Origin: CAMTVQ01 sp947085255
GTDB lineage: Bacteria; Bacteroidota; Bacteroidia; Sphingobacteriales; Sphingobacteriaceae
NCBI GenBank assembly: GCA_947085255.1
Contig: CAMTVQ010000001.1
Coordinates: 248,001 to 312,000 of the forward strand
Length of the DNA: 64,000 nt
Direction: 5' to 3'
Within the stretch, counting starts at the first letter, position 1. Each line of letters opens with the position of its first letter. The notes under the pieces are model-generated. The model was not told where the DNA came from and ran no database searches. It was given only the letters and a program-made list of their open reading frames with translations. Shown here piece after piece: positions 1 through 8,250 of this stretch. The translations under genes were made by a program, and so were the position numbers.

Positions 1-203
1 TTATTTATACCGAATTCGAAGATTTTGGTACCCTACAAAAAGCATTAGAAGATCGCAAAATCAATGTAATTAGTTCTGAATTTCAGCGATTTCCGCTTAG
101 TACAGTAGAAGTAACAGAAGAGCAAGAAGCAGAAATAAATAAGCTGATTGATAAGTTTGAAGAGGATGATGATGTAAACGTTGTGTATACCAACATCGCG
201 TAG
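1..203 (+). CDS. YebC/TACO1-family regulator, C-terminal fragment
   Basis: This is the 3' end of a gene that starts before the window. The frame beginning at base 3 runs without a stop to TAG at 201-203. The visible 66 residues end in an acidic helix and then DDDVNVVYTNIA, the typical C-terminus of the YebC/PmpR/TACO1 family (usually about 240 residues). Members of this family act as transcription regulators or as translation factors that relieve ribosome stalling on proline runs; which role applies here cannot be told from a fragment. The family call is secure for the tail only. Confidence 0.85.
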   Translation, partial: IYTEFEDFGTLQKALEDRKINVISSEFQRFPLSTVEVTEEQEAEINKLIDKFEEDDDVNVVYTNIA

Positions 204-255
204 TTCAATTTTTAAAGCATAGATTTCTACATATTAGAAACATACAGTATTGGCA

Positions 256-1191
256 ATGAAAAAGTGGGTGCAAAAGGCGGTAGTACAAAAAATCATTGCG
301 TATTTACCATTTAGTAATAATATTAATTTTCTGTTTCAAAAGTACATAACCAAGGGAGTAAATCTTTCTGACGACTATTTTTTTGATAGGCTAGGTCATG
401 CGCGAGATCATTTAAATAGTTTTAATAAGTATTCAACTGCCGCGTTTCCTCATACCTGTTTAGAAATAGGCACAGGTTGGTATCCTATTGTACCAATAAG
501 CTTGTTTTTGGTCGGTTCAGAACGAATTTATTCTGTTGACATCTCTTTTCTTACCTCCAAAAAAAGGATTTATACTATTATACAAAAAATACTAACCTGT
601 TACGAATCAGGAGAGTTAAATGCCTATGTAAAGTATTTACCAGAGCGTATTACTGAGTTGCAACAAATTGCTGCTCAATACGAGCAACTATCGTTGAAAC
701 AGTTACTCGAAAAATTGCACATCAATTATTTAATAGAAGATGCCCGCAATTTATCTATAGCCGATAATAGTGTTGATTTAGTAAATTCAAACAATACGTT
801 TGAGCATATCTATCCCAATATTTTGGTGCCAATACTAAAAGAATTTAAGAGAATAATAAAAAAGCAAGAGGGGGTAATGTCGCATTTTATTGATATGTCT
901 GATCATTTTGCACATTTCGATAAATCCATTACAATTTATCATTTTCTACGATTTTCAGATAAAAAATGGCAATTAATAGATAATTCGGTGCAGCCACAAA
1001 GCAGATTAAGGATGTATGAGTACGAGCAATTATTTGCCGATTTACACATCCCTATTACCGAACACACTTTTAGGGAAGGGAATTTAGCCGAATTGGAAAC
1101 GATTCCATTAGCAGAGAAATTTGTTGGGATAGCTAAAAAAGACTTGGCAATTAGTCATTGTCATTTTATTTCTAAAATGGCAGATAATTAG
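256..1191 (+). CDS. SAM-dependent class I methyltransferase
   Basis: The protein has about 311 residues. A Rossmann motif I, LEIGTGWYPIVP, lies near residue 70, followed by an acidic strand end (YSVDIS). A later segment, DARNLSIADNSVDLV and then NTFEHI, fits motifs II and III of the Methyltransf_11 type. The substrate cannot be read from sequence. An in-frame TTG lies at 250, but ATG at 256 is preferred because it opens a normal lysine-rich N-terminus. The gene follows the YebC-family gene by about 50 bases and converges with kdsB. No signal peptide is visible, so it is probably cytoplasmic. Confidence 0.75.
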   Translation: MKKWVQKAVVQKIIAYLPFSNNINFLFQKYITKGVNLSDDYFFDRLGHARDHLNSFNKYSTAAFPHTCLEIGTGWYPIVPISLFLVGSERIYSVDISFLTSKKRIYTIIQKILTCYESGELNAYVKYLPERITELQQIAAQYEQLSLKQLLEKLHINYLIEDARNLSIADNSVDLVNSNNTFEHIYPNILVPILKEFKRIIKKQEGVMSHFIDMSDHFAHFDKSITIYHFLRFSDKKWQLIDNSVQPQSRLRMYEYEQLFADLHIPITEHTFREGNLAELETIPLAEKFVGIAKKDLAISHCHFISKMADN

Positions 1192-1207
1192 GCAAAAAGC
1201 ACTACTA

Positions 1208-1951
1208 TTATGTATTACCTAACAATTGTAATGCTTTCTCCAAATCTTCTGGAGTATCAATGGCTACTGTTTCTATATCGGTTTTGGCGGTATATATAGC
1301 GTATCCATTGTCTATCCAACGCAATTGCTCCAACGATTCTGTTTCTTCAAGCAAAGTGGCTTGCAGTTGAGCCAGCATAAGTAACGTGCCCCTGTTGTAG
1401 CCATACATACCAATGTGTTTGTGAAAAGCATGGGTATTCAACCAATTTTCTTTAGCTACTCCACGCAAATAAGGCACAGGCGAACGACTAAAATAAATAG
1501 CGCGGTTATTATGTGACAGTACTACTTTTGGTAAATTAGGGTTATCTAAATCGGCAGTAGTGCTTATTTTTTTTACCAATGTAGCTATTTGCACTTCGGT
1601 ATTGGTAAAGCAACTTGCCAATAAATCAATTTGAGATGGATTAATAAAAGGTTCATCACCTTGTATATTAATAATTACATCAAATTCTGGGTGTTGCTGG
1701 GCTACCTCTGCACAACGATCAGTACCGCTTGGGTGATGTGTGGCAGTTAATTGCGCATTGCCACCAAATGCTTGTACGTGATCTAAAATACGCTCGTCGT
1801 CGGTAGCAATAATTACCTTATGTAATGAGACTGCTTTTGTAGCTTGTTCATACACTCGTTGTATCATGCTTTTACCCGCAATATCAATTAAGGGTTTACC
1901 CGGAAAACGAGTAGAAGCATAGCGAGCTGGAATAATACCGAGTATGTTCAT
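1208..1951 (-). CDS. kdsB: 3-deoxy-manno-octulosonate cytidylyltransferase
   Basis: KdsB activates the lipopolysaccharide sugar Kdo as CMP-Kdo, using CTP. The N-terminus carries the family nucleotide-binding signature IPARYASTRFPGKPL (residues 7-21), and INIQGDEPFI and the later IDNGY and VDTPEDL-like segments match the family. Its 247 residues are the usual length. The gene lies 10 bases downstream of the deoxynucleoside kinase on the same strand and is probably co-transcribed with it. It implies a Kdo-containing outer-membrane lipid. Confidence 0.95.
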   Translation of the reverse strand: MNILGIIPARYASTRFPGKPLIDIAGKSMIQRVYEQATKAVSLHKVIIATDDERILDHVQAFGGNAQLTATHHPSGTDRCAEVAQQHPEFDVIINIQGDEPFINPSQIDLLASCFTNTEVQIATLVKKISTTADLDNPNLPKVVLSHNNRAIYFSRSPVPYLRGVAKENWLNTHAFHKHIGMYGYNRGTLLMLAQLQATLLEETESLEQLRWIDNGYAIYTAKTDIETVAIDTPEDLEKALQLLGNT

Positions 1952-1961
1952 TTCGATACTA

Positions 1962-2594
1962 TTATTTGAATAACCCGTGCAGTTCCTTTTCGATACTGGT
2001 TACGATAATGCCTAAATCTTCGGGATTATCTACAAAATTGAGTTTGTCTATGTGTATGGTAAGTAATTTTCCTTCTTTATAATTACCAATCCAGCTATCG
2101 TATTTTTCATTAAGGCGTTGCAGATAATCCAATCGAATGCCGCTTTCGTACTCTCTACCTCGTTTTTGTATTTGATTAACGAGGGTAGGTACCGAAGCTT
2201 TTAAGTAAATTAATAAATCGGGGGGCTTTACAAAAGGTTTAATACTCTCAAAAAATGCTAAATAATTATCATAGTCACGTGTGGTTAACAAGTTCATGTC
2301 GTGCAAATTGTCGGCAAAAATGTAGCAATCTTCGTAAATAGTACGGTCTTGAATAATCGACTTTTTTGATTGTGCAATTTGCAAACTTTGCTGAAAACGG
2401 CTATTGAGGAAATAAATCTGCAAGTTGAAAGACCAACGTTGCATATCCTGATAAAAATCGTTCAAATAGGGGTTGTCATCTACCGATTCGTAGCTTGGTT
2501 CCCAGTTATAGTGCTTACACAACAACTCTACTAAGGATGTTTTCCCTGCGCCAATGTTTCCGGCTACTGCTATATGCATATTTTTAATTGTCAA
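1962..2594 (-). CDS. Deoxynucleoside kinase (dNK family)
   Basis: This 210-residue kinase belongs to the deoxyadenosine/deoxyguanosine/deoxycytidine kinase family, which phosphorylates salvaged deoxynucleosides. The P-loop GNIGAGKTS is at residues 12-20. The downstream segment with ESVDDNPYLNDFY and WSFNLQIYFLNSR is the family's substrate-binding pattern, and DRTIYED contains the conserved DR motif. Substrate preference is not determined. The ATG lies at the edge of an AT-rich spacer following trpS, and kdsB follows by 10 bases. Confidence 0.88.
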   Translation of the reverse strand: MTIKNMHIAVAGNIGAGKTSLVELLCKHYNWEPSYESVDDNPYLNDFYQDMQRWSFNLQIYFLNSRFQQSLQIAQSKKSIIQDRTIYEDCYIFADNLHDMNLLTTRDYDNYLAFFESIKPFVKPPDLLIYLKASVPTLVNQIQKRGREYESGIRLDYLQRLNEKYDSWIGNYKEGKLLTIHIDKLNFVDNPEDLGIIVTSIEKELHGLFK

Positions 2595-2607
2595 TTTTTC
2601 AATTAGC

Positions 2608-2637
2608 TAATTCGTTAAATATCAGATTAACGAATTA
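2608..2637. repeat. 11-bp inverted repeat over the trpS stop codon
   Basis: Arms at 2608-2618 and 2627-2637 (TAATTCGTTAA and its reverse complement) are perfect, with an 8-base loop. The second arm includes the trpS stop codon (2635-2637). No clear T-run follows, so this may be a weak terminator, a processing hairpin, or a chance AT palindrome. Confidence 0.5.
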
Positions 2638-3630
2638 AAATCGTCTAAAACCTATTAGCTCACGTATCTCTCTAATTGTTTTTCCTGCACTTTCTCGCGC
2701 CTTTTCGGCACCTAAATTGGCTATCTTTTGCAAATAAGCACTATCGTTTTTAATGCCTTCAATTCGTTCATAAATAGGAGCATTAAAAGTAATGATTTCT
2801 TCGGCTAATGCTTTTTTAAAATCACCATAACGAATGGTCATGTTGTTATAGGCATCATCAAAAAAAGTATATACATCTGGTTTACCTACAGCTTTTAGTA
2901 TGGTAAATAGGTTTTGTATAGCTTCTGGTTTTTCTTGATTGGTTTGGGTTGGACCGCCATCGGTAACGGCTTTAGCCATTTTTTTACGAATACTATCTGG
3001 ACTATCGGCCAAGAAAAGCGCATTGCCTTCTCCTTCCGATTTCCCCATTTTTCCTTTACCGTCCAAGCCAGGAATTTTTACTAGTGTTTCTCCAAAATTA
3101 AAAGCAAATGGCTCTGGAAAGTACTCATTAGCATATAATCTATTAAATCGATTACCAAAGGTACGTGCCATTTCTAAATGCTGCTCCTGGTCTTTACCTA
3201 CAGGTACTTTTGTAGCACGATGTATCAAAATATCGGCAGCCATAAGCACTGGGTAGGTCAATAAACCTGCATTTACATTTTCAGGCTGACTGCGTATTTT
3301 GTCTTTAAAAGAAGTGCAACGCTCCAGCTCACCCATGTAAGCATTCATATTTAGTAGCAAATACAGCTCGGGTATTTCGGGTAAGTCGGATTGTATGTAA
3401 ATAGTAGCTTTTTCAGGGTCGATACCAGCGGCTAAATATTCTATTAGCACCTGCTTTACGCTTTCGTGTAAATTGCCAGGAGTAGGGTGAGTAGTAAGCG
3501 AGTGATAATCGGCAATAAAAAAGTAGCAGTTGTATTGGTGCTGCATTTTCAAGAAGTTTTGAATAGCTCCAAAGTAATTGCCAAGGTGTAAATTTCCGGT
3601 AGAACGAATGCCGCTCACTACTGTTTCCAT
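2635..3630 (-). CDS. trpS: Tryptophan--tRNA ligase
   Basis: This class I aminoacyl-tRNA synthetase charges tRNA-Trp. At 331 residues it matches the compact bacterial TrpRS. The HIGH-type motif is HLGN (residues 15-18) and the KMSKS-type loop is KMGKS (194-198). MNAYMGELERCTSFKDK is typical of the family's active-site helix. The gene is divergent from the acyltransferase, with only 39 bases between the start codons. A variant promoter box (TAATTTCG, complement of 3635-3642) ends 4 bases before its ATG, so the mRNA may have almost no leader. Confidence 0.95.
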   Translation of the reverse strand: METVVSGIRSTGNLHLGNYFGAIQNFLKMQHQYNCYFFIADYHSLTTHPTPGNLHESVKQVLIEYLAAGIDPEKATIYIQSDLPEIPELYLLLNMNAYMGELERCTSFKDKIRSQPENVNAGLLTYPVLMAADILIHRATKVPVGKDQEQHLEMARTFGNRFNRLYANEYFPEPFAFNFGETLVKIPGLDGKGKMGKSEGEGNALFLADSPDSIRKKMAKAVTDGGPTQTNQEKPEAIQNLFTILKAVGKPDVYTFFDDAYNNMTIRYGDFKKALAEEIITFNAPIYERIEGIKNDSAYLQKIANLGAEKARESAGKTIREIRELIGFRRF

Positions 3631-3656
3631 GCGCCGAAATTAGGAAAAATAAATAC

Positions 3657-3664
3657 TATTTTTG
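3657..3664 (+). promoter_or_regulatory. Bacteroidota -7 promoter box for the acyltransferase
   Basis: TATTTTTG matches TAnnTTTG exactly and ends 5 bases before the ATG at 3670. No clean -33 TTTG is seen. If used, the mRNA would be leaderless or nearly so. Confidence 0.5.
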
Positions 3665-3669
3665 GCACG

Positions 3670-4398
3670 ATGATTTTATTTCTGAGAAAAGCACATTTCG
3701 TACTTTTCATGTTTTTCAACGTACTTTTTTACCTGTTACTATTTCCAGCAACATATTATTTTTCGCGTAAGCCAAGCAGGTACAAAACATTGAATGGAGT
3801 ACGCAAAATTTGGGCCAACTCTTTGTTTTTTTGTTCGGGCATTTTTTACCGTATTCGGTACGAAATGCCCTTGGATAAAAACCAAACGTACGTAATCTGT
3901 GCCAACCACACATCGTTTATTGATATTGCAGCTACTATCTTATTTGCAAAAGGAACCTTCCATTTTATGGGTAAAGAAGAATTGAAGCACAACCCCTTGC
4001 TGCGTATTTTTTTCGAAACTATAGATATTACGGTGAATAGGGATAGTAAAATGAGTGCGTTTAGGTCGTTTAAAAAAGCTTCCGAAAATGTTGCAGCAGG
4101 CAGAACGCTGATTATTTTCCCCGAAGGCGGTATAGAGGATGGTAATTATCCCCCACAATTATTGGAGTTTAAATCGGGTGCATTCAAATTAGCTATTAAG
4201 CAACAAGTACCCATTGTGCCTGTTACTTTTCATAATAACTGGCGCATATTGTACGACGATGGATTAAAGTATGGTTCTCGACCGGGTATGTTACATATTA
4301 CCGTACACGAGCCAATACCTACTATTGGACTTACGAGCGAAGATGCTGATAAGCTGAGAAACGAAGTTTTTAGTATAATTGAATTTGGATTGAAATAA
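3670..4398 (+). CDS. plsC: 1-acyl-sn-glycerol-3-phosphate acyltransferase (PlsC family)
   Basis: This enzyme acylates lysophosphatidate to phosphatidate in phospholipid synthesis at the inner membrane. The catalytic NHTSFID motif (HX4D, His80 and Asp85) and FPEGG (150-154, glycerol-phosphate binding) are intact. A hydrophobic N-terminal segment (about residues 9-30) anchors the protein. The length of 242 residues is normal. It is divergent from trpS. Related lysophospholipid acyltransferases with other substrates share these motifs, so the exact acceptor is inferred. Confidence 0.88.
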   Translation: MILFLRKAHFVLFMFFNVLFYLLLFPATYYFSRKPSRYKTLNGVRKIWANSLFFCSGIFYRIRYEMPLDKNQTYVICANHTSFIDIAATILFAKGTFHFMGKEELKHNPLLRIFFETIDITVNRDSKMSAFRSFKKASENVAAGRTLIIFPEGGIEDGNYPPQLLEFKSGAFKLAIKQQVPIVPVTFHNNWRILYDDGLKYGSRPGMLHITVHEPIPTIGLTSEDADKLRNEVFSIIEFGLK

Positions 4399-4408
4399 AA
4401 TTAATCTA

Positions 4409-4440
4409 TTTGTTTACTAATAGAAAACTTTATACCTTTG
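4409..4440 (+). promoter_or_regulatory. Promoter of the HigBA-type operon, with both Bacteroidota elements
   Basis: TTTG at 4409-4412 and TACCTTTG at 4433-4440 are separated by 20 bases, matching the TTTG/TAnnTTTG promoter described in Bacteroidota. The toxin ATG starts 5 bases after the box ends. This is the best-formed promoter in the window. Confidence 0.65.
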
Positions 4441-4444
4441 ATTA

Positions 4445-4759
4445 ATGTTCAACATTATTACTAGAAGAACGCTTTTGGCATACATGGAAATGTACCCTGA
4501 TGCTAAAGTGGCGCTTCAAAAGTGGTATTATGAATTACTTAAAGCCAATTTTTCTAATTACAACGAGTTAAAAAAGGTATATACCAATGCAAGTATAATT
4601 GGTGATGATAGAGTGATTTTTAATATTGCTGGTAATAAATACAGATTAGTAGTACGTATGGTTTTCGCGTATAAAGTGATTCAGATAAAATGGTTTGGAA
4701 CGCATAAGGAATACGATAAGATTGATGTTAAAACAGTAGATTATGTTAAAAATAATTAA
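4445..4759 (+). CDS. higB: Type II toxin, HigB-type mRNA interferase
   Basis: This 104-residue basic protein fits the HigB_toxin family (RelE-like ribosome-dependent mRNA endonuclease). The N-terminal segment with YPDAKVALQKWY, the central NKYRLVVRM strand, and the C-terminal IKWFGTHKEYDKID are the usual family landmarks. It overlaps the next gene, a helix-turn-helix protein, by 17 bases. That toxin-first order is typical of higBA. Transcription probably starts at the promoter ending at 4440. Toxicity is inferred from the family, not shown. Confidence 0.85.
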   Translation: MFNIITRRTLLAYMEMYPDAKVALQKWYYELLKANFSNYNELKKVYTNASIIGDDRVIFNIAGNKYRLVVRMVFAYKVIQIKWFGTHKEYDKIDVKTVDYVKNN

Positions 4760-5096
4760 GACGGAACAAGAATATAATGAGGCATTAATACTCATTGACT
4801 CGCTATTGGATGAAAGGGTTGCACCCGATTCTGATAAGGGCAATCAACTGCAATTACTCTTATTAATTCTAAAAGATTATGAGGATAAGCACTATGCTAT
4901 ACCATTGCCAGATGCCATTGACTCTATAAAGATGACGATGAAAGAAAGAGGATTGAAAAATAAAGATTTGGTTCCTTTAATTGGCAGCAAGGGTTATGTA
5001 TCGCAACTGTTGAATAGAAAAAAAAGCCTTACGGCAGATATAATGAGGGTGTTTCATCAAAAATTAGGCATACCGGCAGAAATATTACTTTCTTAA
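4743..5096 (+). CDS. higA: HigA-type antitoxin with helix-turn-helix domain
   Basis: The protein has 117 residues. An acidic N-terminal half (about 1-60) probably binds the toxin. A C-terminal helix-turn-helix (about 68-115) includes ERGLKNKDLVPLIGSKGYVS and LLNRKKSL, the COG5499/HigA pattern. The antitoxin should neutralise HigB and repress their shared promoter. The 17-base overlap with higB implies translational coupling. No clear operator palindrome was found around the promoter by eye. Confidence 0.87.
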   Translation: MLKIIKTEQEYNEALILIDSLLDERVAPDSDKGNQLQLLLLILKDYEDKHYAIPLPDAIDSIKMTMKERGLKNKDLVPLIGSKGYVSQLLNRKKSLTADIMRVFHQKLGIPAEILLS

Positions 5097-5123
5097 TCAC
5101 CTTATTTTTTAGATTTTTGAATC

Positions 5124-5414
5124 ATGCAAGTAGACGAACAATTGGTAGATAAACTGGCACATTTGGCTCGTTTAGAGTTTAATGGAGAAGAAAAACAACA
5201 CATTATAAAAGACCTTGATCGTATTTTAGGTTTTGTGGCACAATTGCAAACCGTAAATACCGATGGAGTAGAACCGTTGATTTATTTATCGGATGAGGTA
5301 AACGTACTCCGTGCGGATGAAGCAAAAACAACCATTACCAAACAAGAAGCACTTAAAAACGCACCTAAAAAAGACTCAGATTATTTTAGGGTGCCTAAGG
5401 TGATGGAGCAATAG
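5124..5414 (+). CDS. gatC: Aspartyl/glutamyl-tRNA amidotransferase subunit C
   Basis: GatC (96 residues) is the small subunit of GatCAB, which amidates mischarged Glu-tRNA-Gln and Asp-tRNA-Asn. Diagnostic segments are the N-terminal VDKLAHLARLEF, the central ILGFVAQLQTVNTDGVEPL and the C-terminal DYFRVPKVM, all conserved in the family. gatA and gatB are not in this window. The spacer after the gene (5415-5495) holds only low-complexity AT-rich sequence. Confidence 0.93.
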   Translation: MQVDEQLVDKLAHLARLEFNGEEKQHIIKDLDRILGFVAQLQTVNTDGVEPLIYLSDEVNVLRADEAKTTITKQEALKNAPKKDSDYFRVPKVMEQ

Positions 5415-5495
5415 TTCTGAGTTATCAGTTGCCTGTTGCCAGTTATCTGTATTATATCTATCATTAACCATTTATAATTTATAATTCAAAAAAGG

Positions 5496-6200
5496 ATGCT
5501 TATTAACATTACCAATATTGGCAAAGAATACCGCATAGGCACCGAAGAAATTCATGCGTTGCGTTCGGTAAGCATGCAAATTAAAAAAGGCGAATTTGTG
5601 GCATTAATGGGGCCTTCGGGTTCTGGAAAATCTACCTTGATGAATATTTTGGGCTGTTTGGATACGCCCAGCAAGGGTAGCTATATTCTGAATGGTACGG
5701 ATGTAAGCAACATGACGGACAATGAATTAGCCGAAGTGCGCAACAAAGAAATAGGATTTGTATTCCAAACCTTTAATTTATTGCCACGCTCTACGGCTTT
5801 AGATAATGTGGCATTGCCCTTAGTATATGCAGGTAAAGCTAAAGCCCAGCGCGAAGAACGTGCGCTAAAAGTATTGAGCGATGTAGGTTTGCAGGACAGG
5901 GTAAAACATAAGCCCAATGAGCTTTCGGGCGGGCAACGCCAACGCGTAGCCGTTGCACGTGCTTTGGTAAACAATCCCTCTATTATTCTGGCAGATGAGC
6001 CTACGGGTAACTTAGATACCAAAACCTCTATAGAAATTATGGGTTTGTTGGAAGATATTCATAAAGAGGGGAATACCATTATTTTGGTAACCCACGAAGA
6101 AGATATTGCCCTGCATGCTCACCGCATTATTCGCTTGCGCGATGGCGTTGTAGAAGATGATTTTAAAAATCCCAATGTAAAAACGTCTACAAGCGTGTAA
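5496..6200 (+). CDS. ABC transporter ATP-binding protein, LolD/MacB type
   Basis: This 234-residue ABC ATPase has all canonical motifs: Walker A GPSGSGKST (39-47), signature LSGGQ (143-147), Walker B with ILADEPTG (164-171), and an H-loop histidine in VTHEED near 199. Overall sequence resembles the LolD/MacB/FtsE clan (lipoprotein release or drug/peptide export). No permease gene is adjacent, so the partner lies elsewhere and the substrate is unknown. Confidence 0.85.
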   Translation: MLINITNIGKEYRIGTEEIHALRSVSMQIKKGEFVALMGPSGSGKSTLMNILGCLDTPSKGSYILNGTDVSNMTDNELAEVRNKEIGFVFQTFNLLPRSTALDNVALPLVYAGKAKAQREERALKVLSDVGLQDRVKHKPNELSGGQRQRVAVARALVNNPSIILADEPTGNLDTKTSIEIMGLLEDIHKEGNTIILVTHEEDIALHAHRIIRLRDGVVEDDFKNPNVKTSTSV

Positions 6201-6246
6201 CTTTTTATAAAAACAATTACCTTCGATTAACTAAACCATACATACC

Positions 6247-7347
6247 ATGAAAAACAAACTAATCATTCTTCTTGCCACTACAGGCGTGCTATTATTTTCA
6301 GCGTGTAAGCCAGATCCTATAGTAAATGGACCTACACCTTCGGGTATTGATGGAGGCGTACTTGTATCAACATTTGCAGGTATAAATATTGCGGATATTA
6401 AATTTATCGATAAAAAAACAGGTTTTGTAATAGGCAGTGATTCAATGGCAAATAGATTATATGTTACTAATGATTCGATGAAAACTTGGCAAGACCATAC
6501 GTTACCCAACTATACCTATTTTAGTGCATTCAAGGTTTTGAATAAAGGTTACATATACGCTTTACTAACTAGCAAAAGCAATAATGAAACTTTCTTTTGC
6601 TCTTCTACCGATTTAGGTAAAAATTGGCAACAGTATGATTTATCAAAATCAGAATCTGGTATAGAAAATATACTAATCGGTGATGTACTGATGTTAAATG
6701 AACAGGAAGGTTTTTTAATTGGATATGAGCAACCAACATTTCAAAATGATTCTTTAGGACTTATTTTTAAAACAATTAATGGTGGTGTTAGCTGGAATAG
6801 GGTATATGCCTATAAAATAAGTTCTGGTTATCATCCTATTTATTTAAATGATATAATACAAACTTCAGCTTCATCTATTTTAGTTGCTGGGCGTATACTT
6901 ATCGATTTCAATAAGTATAAAAACATACTTATTGAATCAGTGGATAACGGTATTACTTGGCAAGAAAAGCGATTAAATATACCTGATTTTTTAAAGCCTG
7001 AGAATATTCAGACTGATGGAACAATATATGCATTAGGCTATAGTTCAGAAAATTACAATCTGTCCTATATTTTGAAAAAAAGTCCTGGAAACCAATTGTT
7101 TGACACATTGAAAATAGCTGATTCAGGTACTGTATTCATGAATATTGATGTACTCAATAATAATACAGCTATTTATTGCAAAAGTAGTATTGCGTATATT
7201 AGTACAACTGATTTTAAAACAGAAACACCTATTTTAGTTCCTAATGCAGGTCTTTCAGGAATTGTAAATACATCTTGGCTTTTTACTGAAAAAGATTTTA
7301 TCATTGGCACATCTAATGGCAATTTATATCGCTATAAGCTTAAATAA
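6247..7347 (+). CDS. Lipoprotein with BNR/YCF48-like propeller repeats
   Basis: This 366-residue secreted protein has a signal peptide ending in the lipobox LLFSAC, with the lipidated Cys near residue 20. The mature part repeats short motifs such as TNDSMKTWQDHT, STDLGKNWQQY, TINGGVSWNRV and SVDNGITWQEK. These are the Asp-box/BNR turns of YCF48-like beta-propellers. Its role is unknown; such proteins are common on the Bacteroidota cell surface. A near-match promoter box TACCTTCG lies at 6218-6225. The cobalamin adenosyltransferase starts 5 bases downstream. Confidence 0.7.
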   Translation: MKNKLIILLATTGVLLFSACKPDPIVNGPTPSGIDGGVLVSTFAGINIADIKFIDKKTGFVIGSDSMANRLYVTNDSMKTWQDHTLPNYTYFSAFKVLNKGYIYALLTSKSNNETFFCSSTDLGKNWQQYDLSKSESGIENILIGDVLMLNEQEGFLIGYEQPTFQNDSLGLIFKTINGGVSWNRVYAYKISSGYHPIYLNDIIQTSASSILVAGRILIDFNKYKNILIESVDNGITWQEKRLNIPDFLKPENIQTDGTIYALGYSSENYNLSYILKKSPGNQLFDTLKIADSGTVFMNIDVLNNNTAIYCKSSIAYISTTDFKTETPILVPNAGLSGIVNTSWLFTEKDFIIGTSNGNLYRYKLK

Positions 7348-7352
7348 ACAAC

Positions 7353-7901
7353 GTGAAAATTTACACCAAAACAGGCGATAAGGGGCTTACTTCATTAATA
7401 GGTGGTACACGTGTACCCAAGCACCATTTGCGTATTGAGGCGTATGGTACGGTAGATGAACTCAACTCGTATATCGGGCTCATTAGCGATCAAGCAATAA
7501 GTCAGCATCAAAAGCAGCTGTTAAAAGAAATTCAGGATCGGTTATTTACCGTTGGCTCTTCGTTGGCGGCAGACCCCGAACGCTCCAAAATGAAAATTCC
7601 AGATTTGCACCTGCACGATATAGAGTTGTTAGAAAAAGAAATGGATGCGATGAACGAGGTGTTACCCGAATTAAAGCACTTTATTTTACCAGGTGGCAAT
7701 ACTACAGCATCGTACTGCCATATTGCCCGTTGTGTTTGCCGCAGGGCAGAGCGATTGGTGGTGCATTTAGCAGAAGATAGCTTTGTAGATGAAAAAGTAA
7801 CTATGTATCTGAATAGGTTGTCCGATTATATTTTTGTGTTGGCACGTAAACTTACCCAAGACACCAACGGACAAGAAAACAATTGGATTCCGCGCGTGTA
7901 A
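7353..7901 (+). CDS. Cob(I)yrinic acid a,c-diamide adenosyltransferase, PduO type
   Basis: This enzyme adenosylates cob(I)alamin with ATP to make coenzyme B12. The N-terminal signature KIYTKTGDKGLTSLIGG binds ATP. YGTVDELNSYIG and the C-terminal cluster with ARCVCRRAERLV and YLNRLSDYIFVLAR are hallmark PduO-type segments. Its 182 residues are normal. The start is GTG at 7353, 5 bases after the upstream stop, so it is probably translated from the same mRNA as the lipoprotein. No cobalamin riboswitch is seen. Confidence 0.93.
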   Translation: MKIYTKTGDKGLTSLIGGTRVPKHHLRIEAYGTVDELNSYIGLISDQAISQHQKQLLKEIQDRLFTVGSSLAADPERSKMKIPDLHLHDIELLEKEMDAMNEVLPELKHFILPGGNTTASYCHIARCVCRRAERLVVHLAEDSFVDEKVTMYLNRLSDYIFVLARKLTQDTNGQENNWIPRV

Positions 7902-7982
7902 GCGGCATGGGTTCAAAACTTTTTATTGTGATATTCCGTTATGTTTTTAACTTCGCGGAAATTTAAATATTTAAAGCACACT

Positions 7983-8204
7983 ATGTACTGGACACTCGAA
8001 TTAGCATCGCACTTAGAAGACGCACCTTGGCCGGCAACAAAAGATGAATTAATAGATTATGCAATCCGCTCTGGAGCACCTGTAGAAGTGATTGAAAACT
8101 TGCAGGCATTGGAAGATGATGGTGAACCCTATGAAAACATCGAAGAAATTTGGCCGGATTATCCCACAAAAGATGACTTCTTTTTTAACGAAGACGAATA
8201 TTAA
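7983..8204 (+). CDS. DUF2795 domain protein (small, conserved, unknown role)
   Basis: A 73-residue protein beginning MYWTLELASHLEDAPWPATKDELIDYA. The frame is open from 7941, but the ATG at 7983 gives the conserved N-terminus seen in Bacteroidota DUF2795 proteins. The C-terminal part is very acidic (DEPYENIEEIW, then a run of Asp and Glu). A promoter-like TAACTTCG lies at 7948-7955. Function is unknown. A strong bidirectional terminator follows directly. Confidence 0.75.
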   Translation: MYWTLELASHLEDAPWPATKDELIDYAIRSGAPVEVIENLQALEDDGEPYENIEEIWPDYPTKDDFFFNEDEY

Positions 8205-8206
8205 CG

Positions 8207-8244
8207 AAAAGCCTTTTCTGTAATTTGCAGAAAAGGCTTTTTTT
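8207..8244. terminator. Bidirectional terminator between convergent genes
   Basis: A 14-bp perfect stem pairs 8207-8220 with 8228-8241 around a 7-base loop. It has an A-run on one side and a T-run on the other, so it can serve both the DUF2795 gene (+) and the FG-GAP gene (-). Confidence 0.9.
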
Positions 8245-8250
8245 AAATCA

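Noticed and set aside
2939..3256. Antisense frame within trpS
   Set aside because: It is a shadow frame with no independent support, like most other antisense frames across housekeeping genes here.
7300..7353. Cobalamin riboswitch ahead of the adenosyltransferase
   Set aside because: The gene follows another coding region by 5 bases, so there is no room for one.
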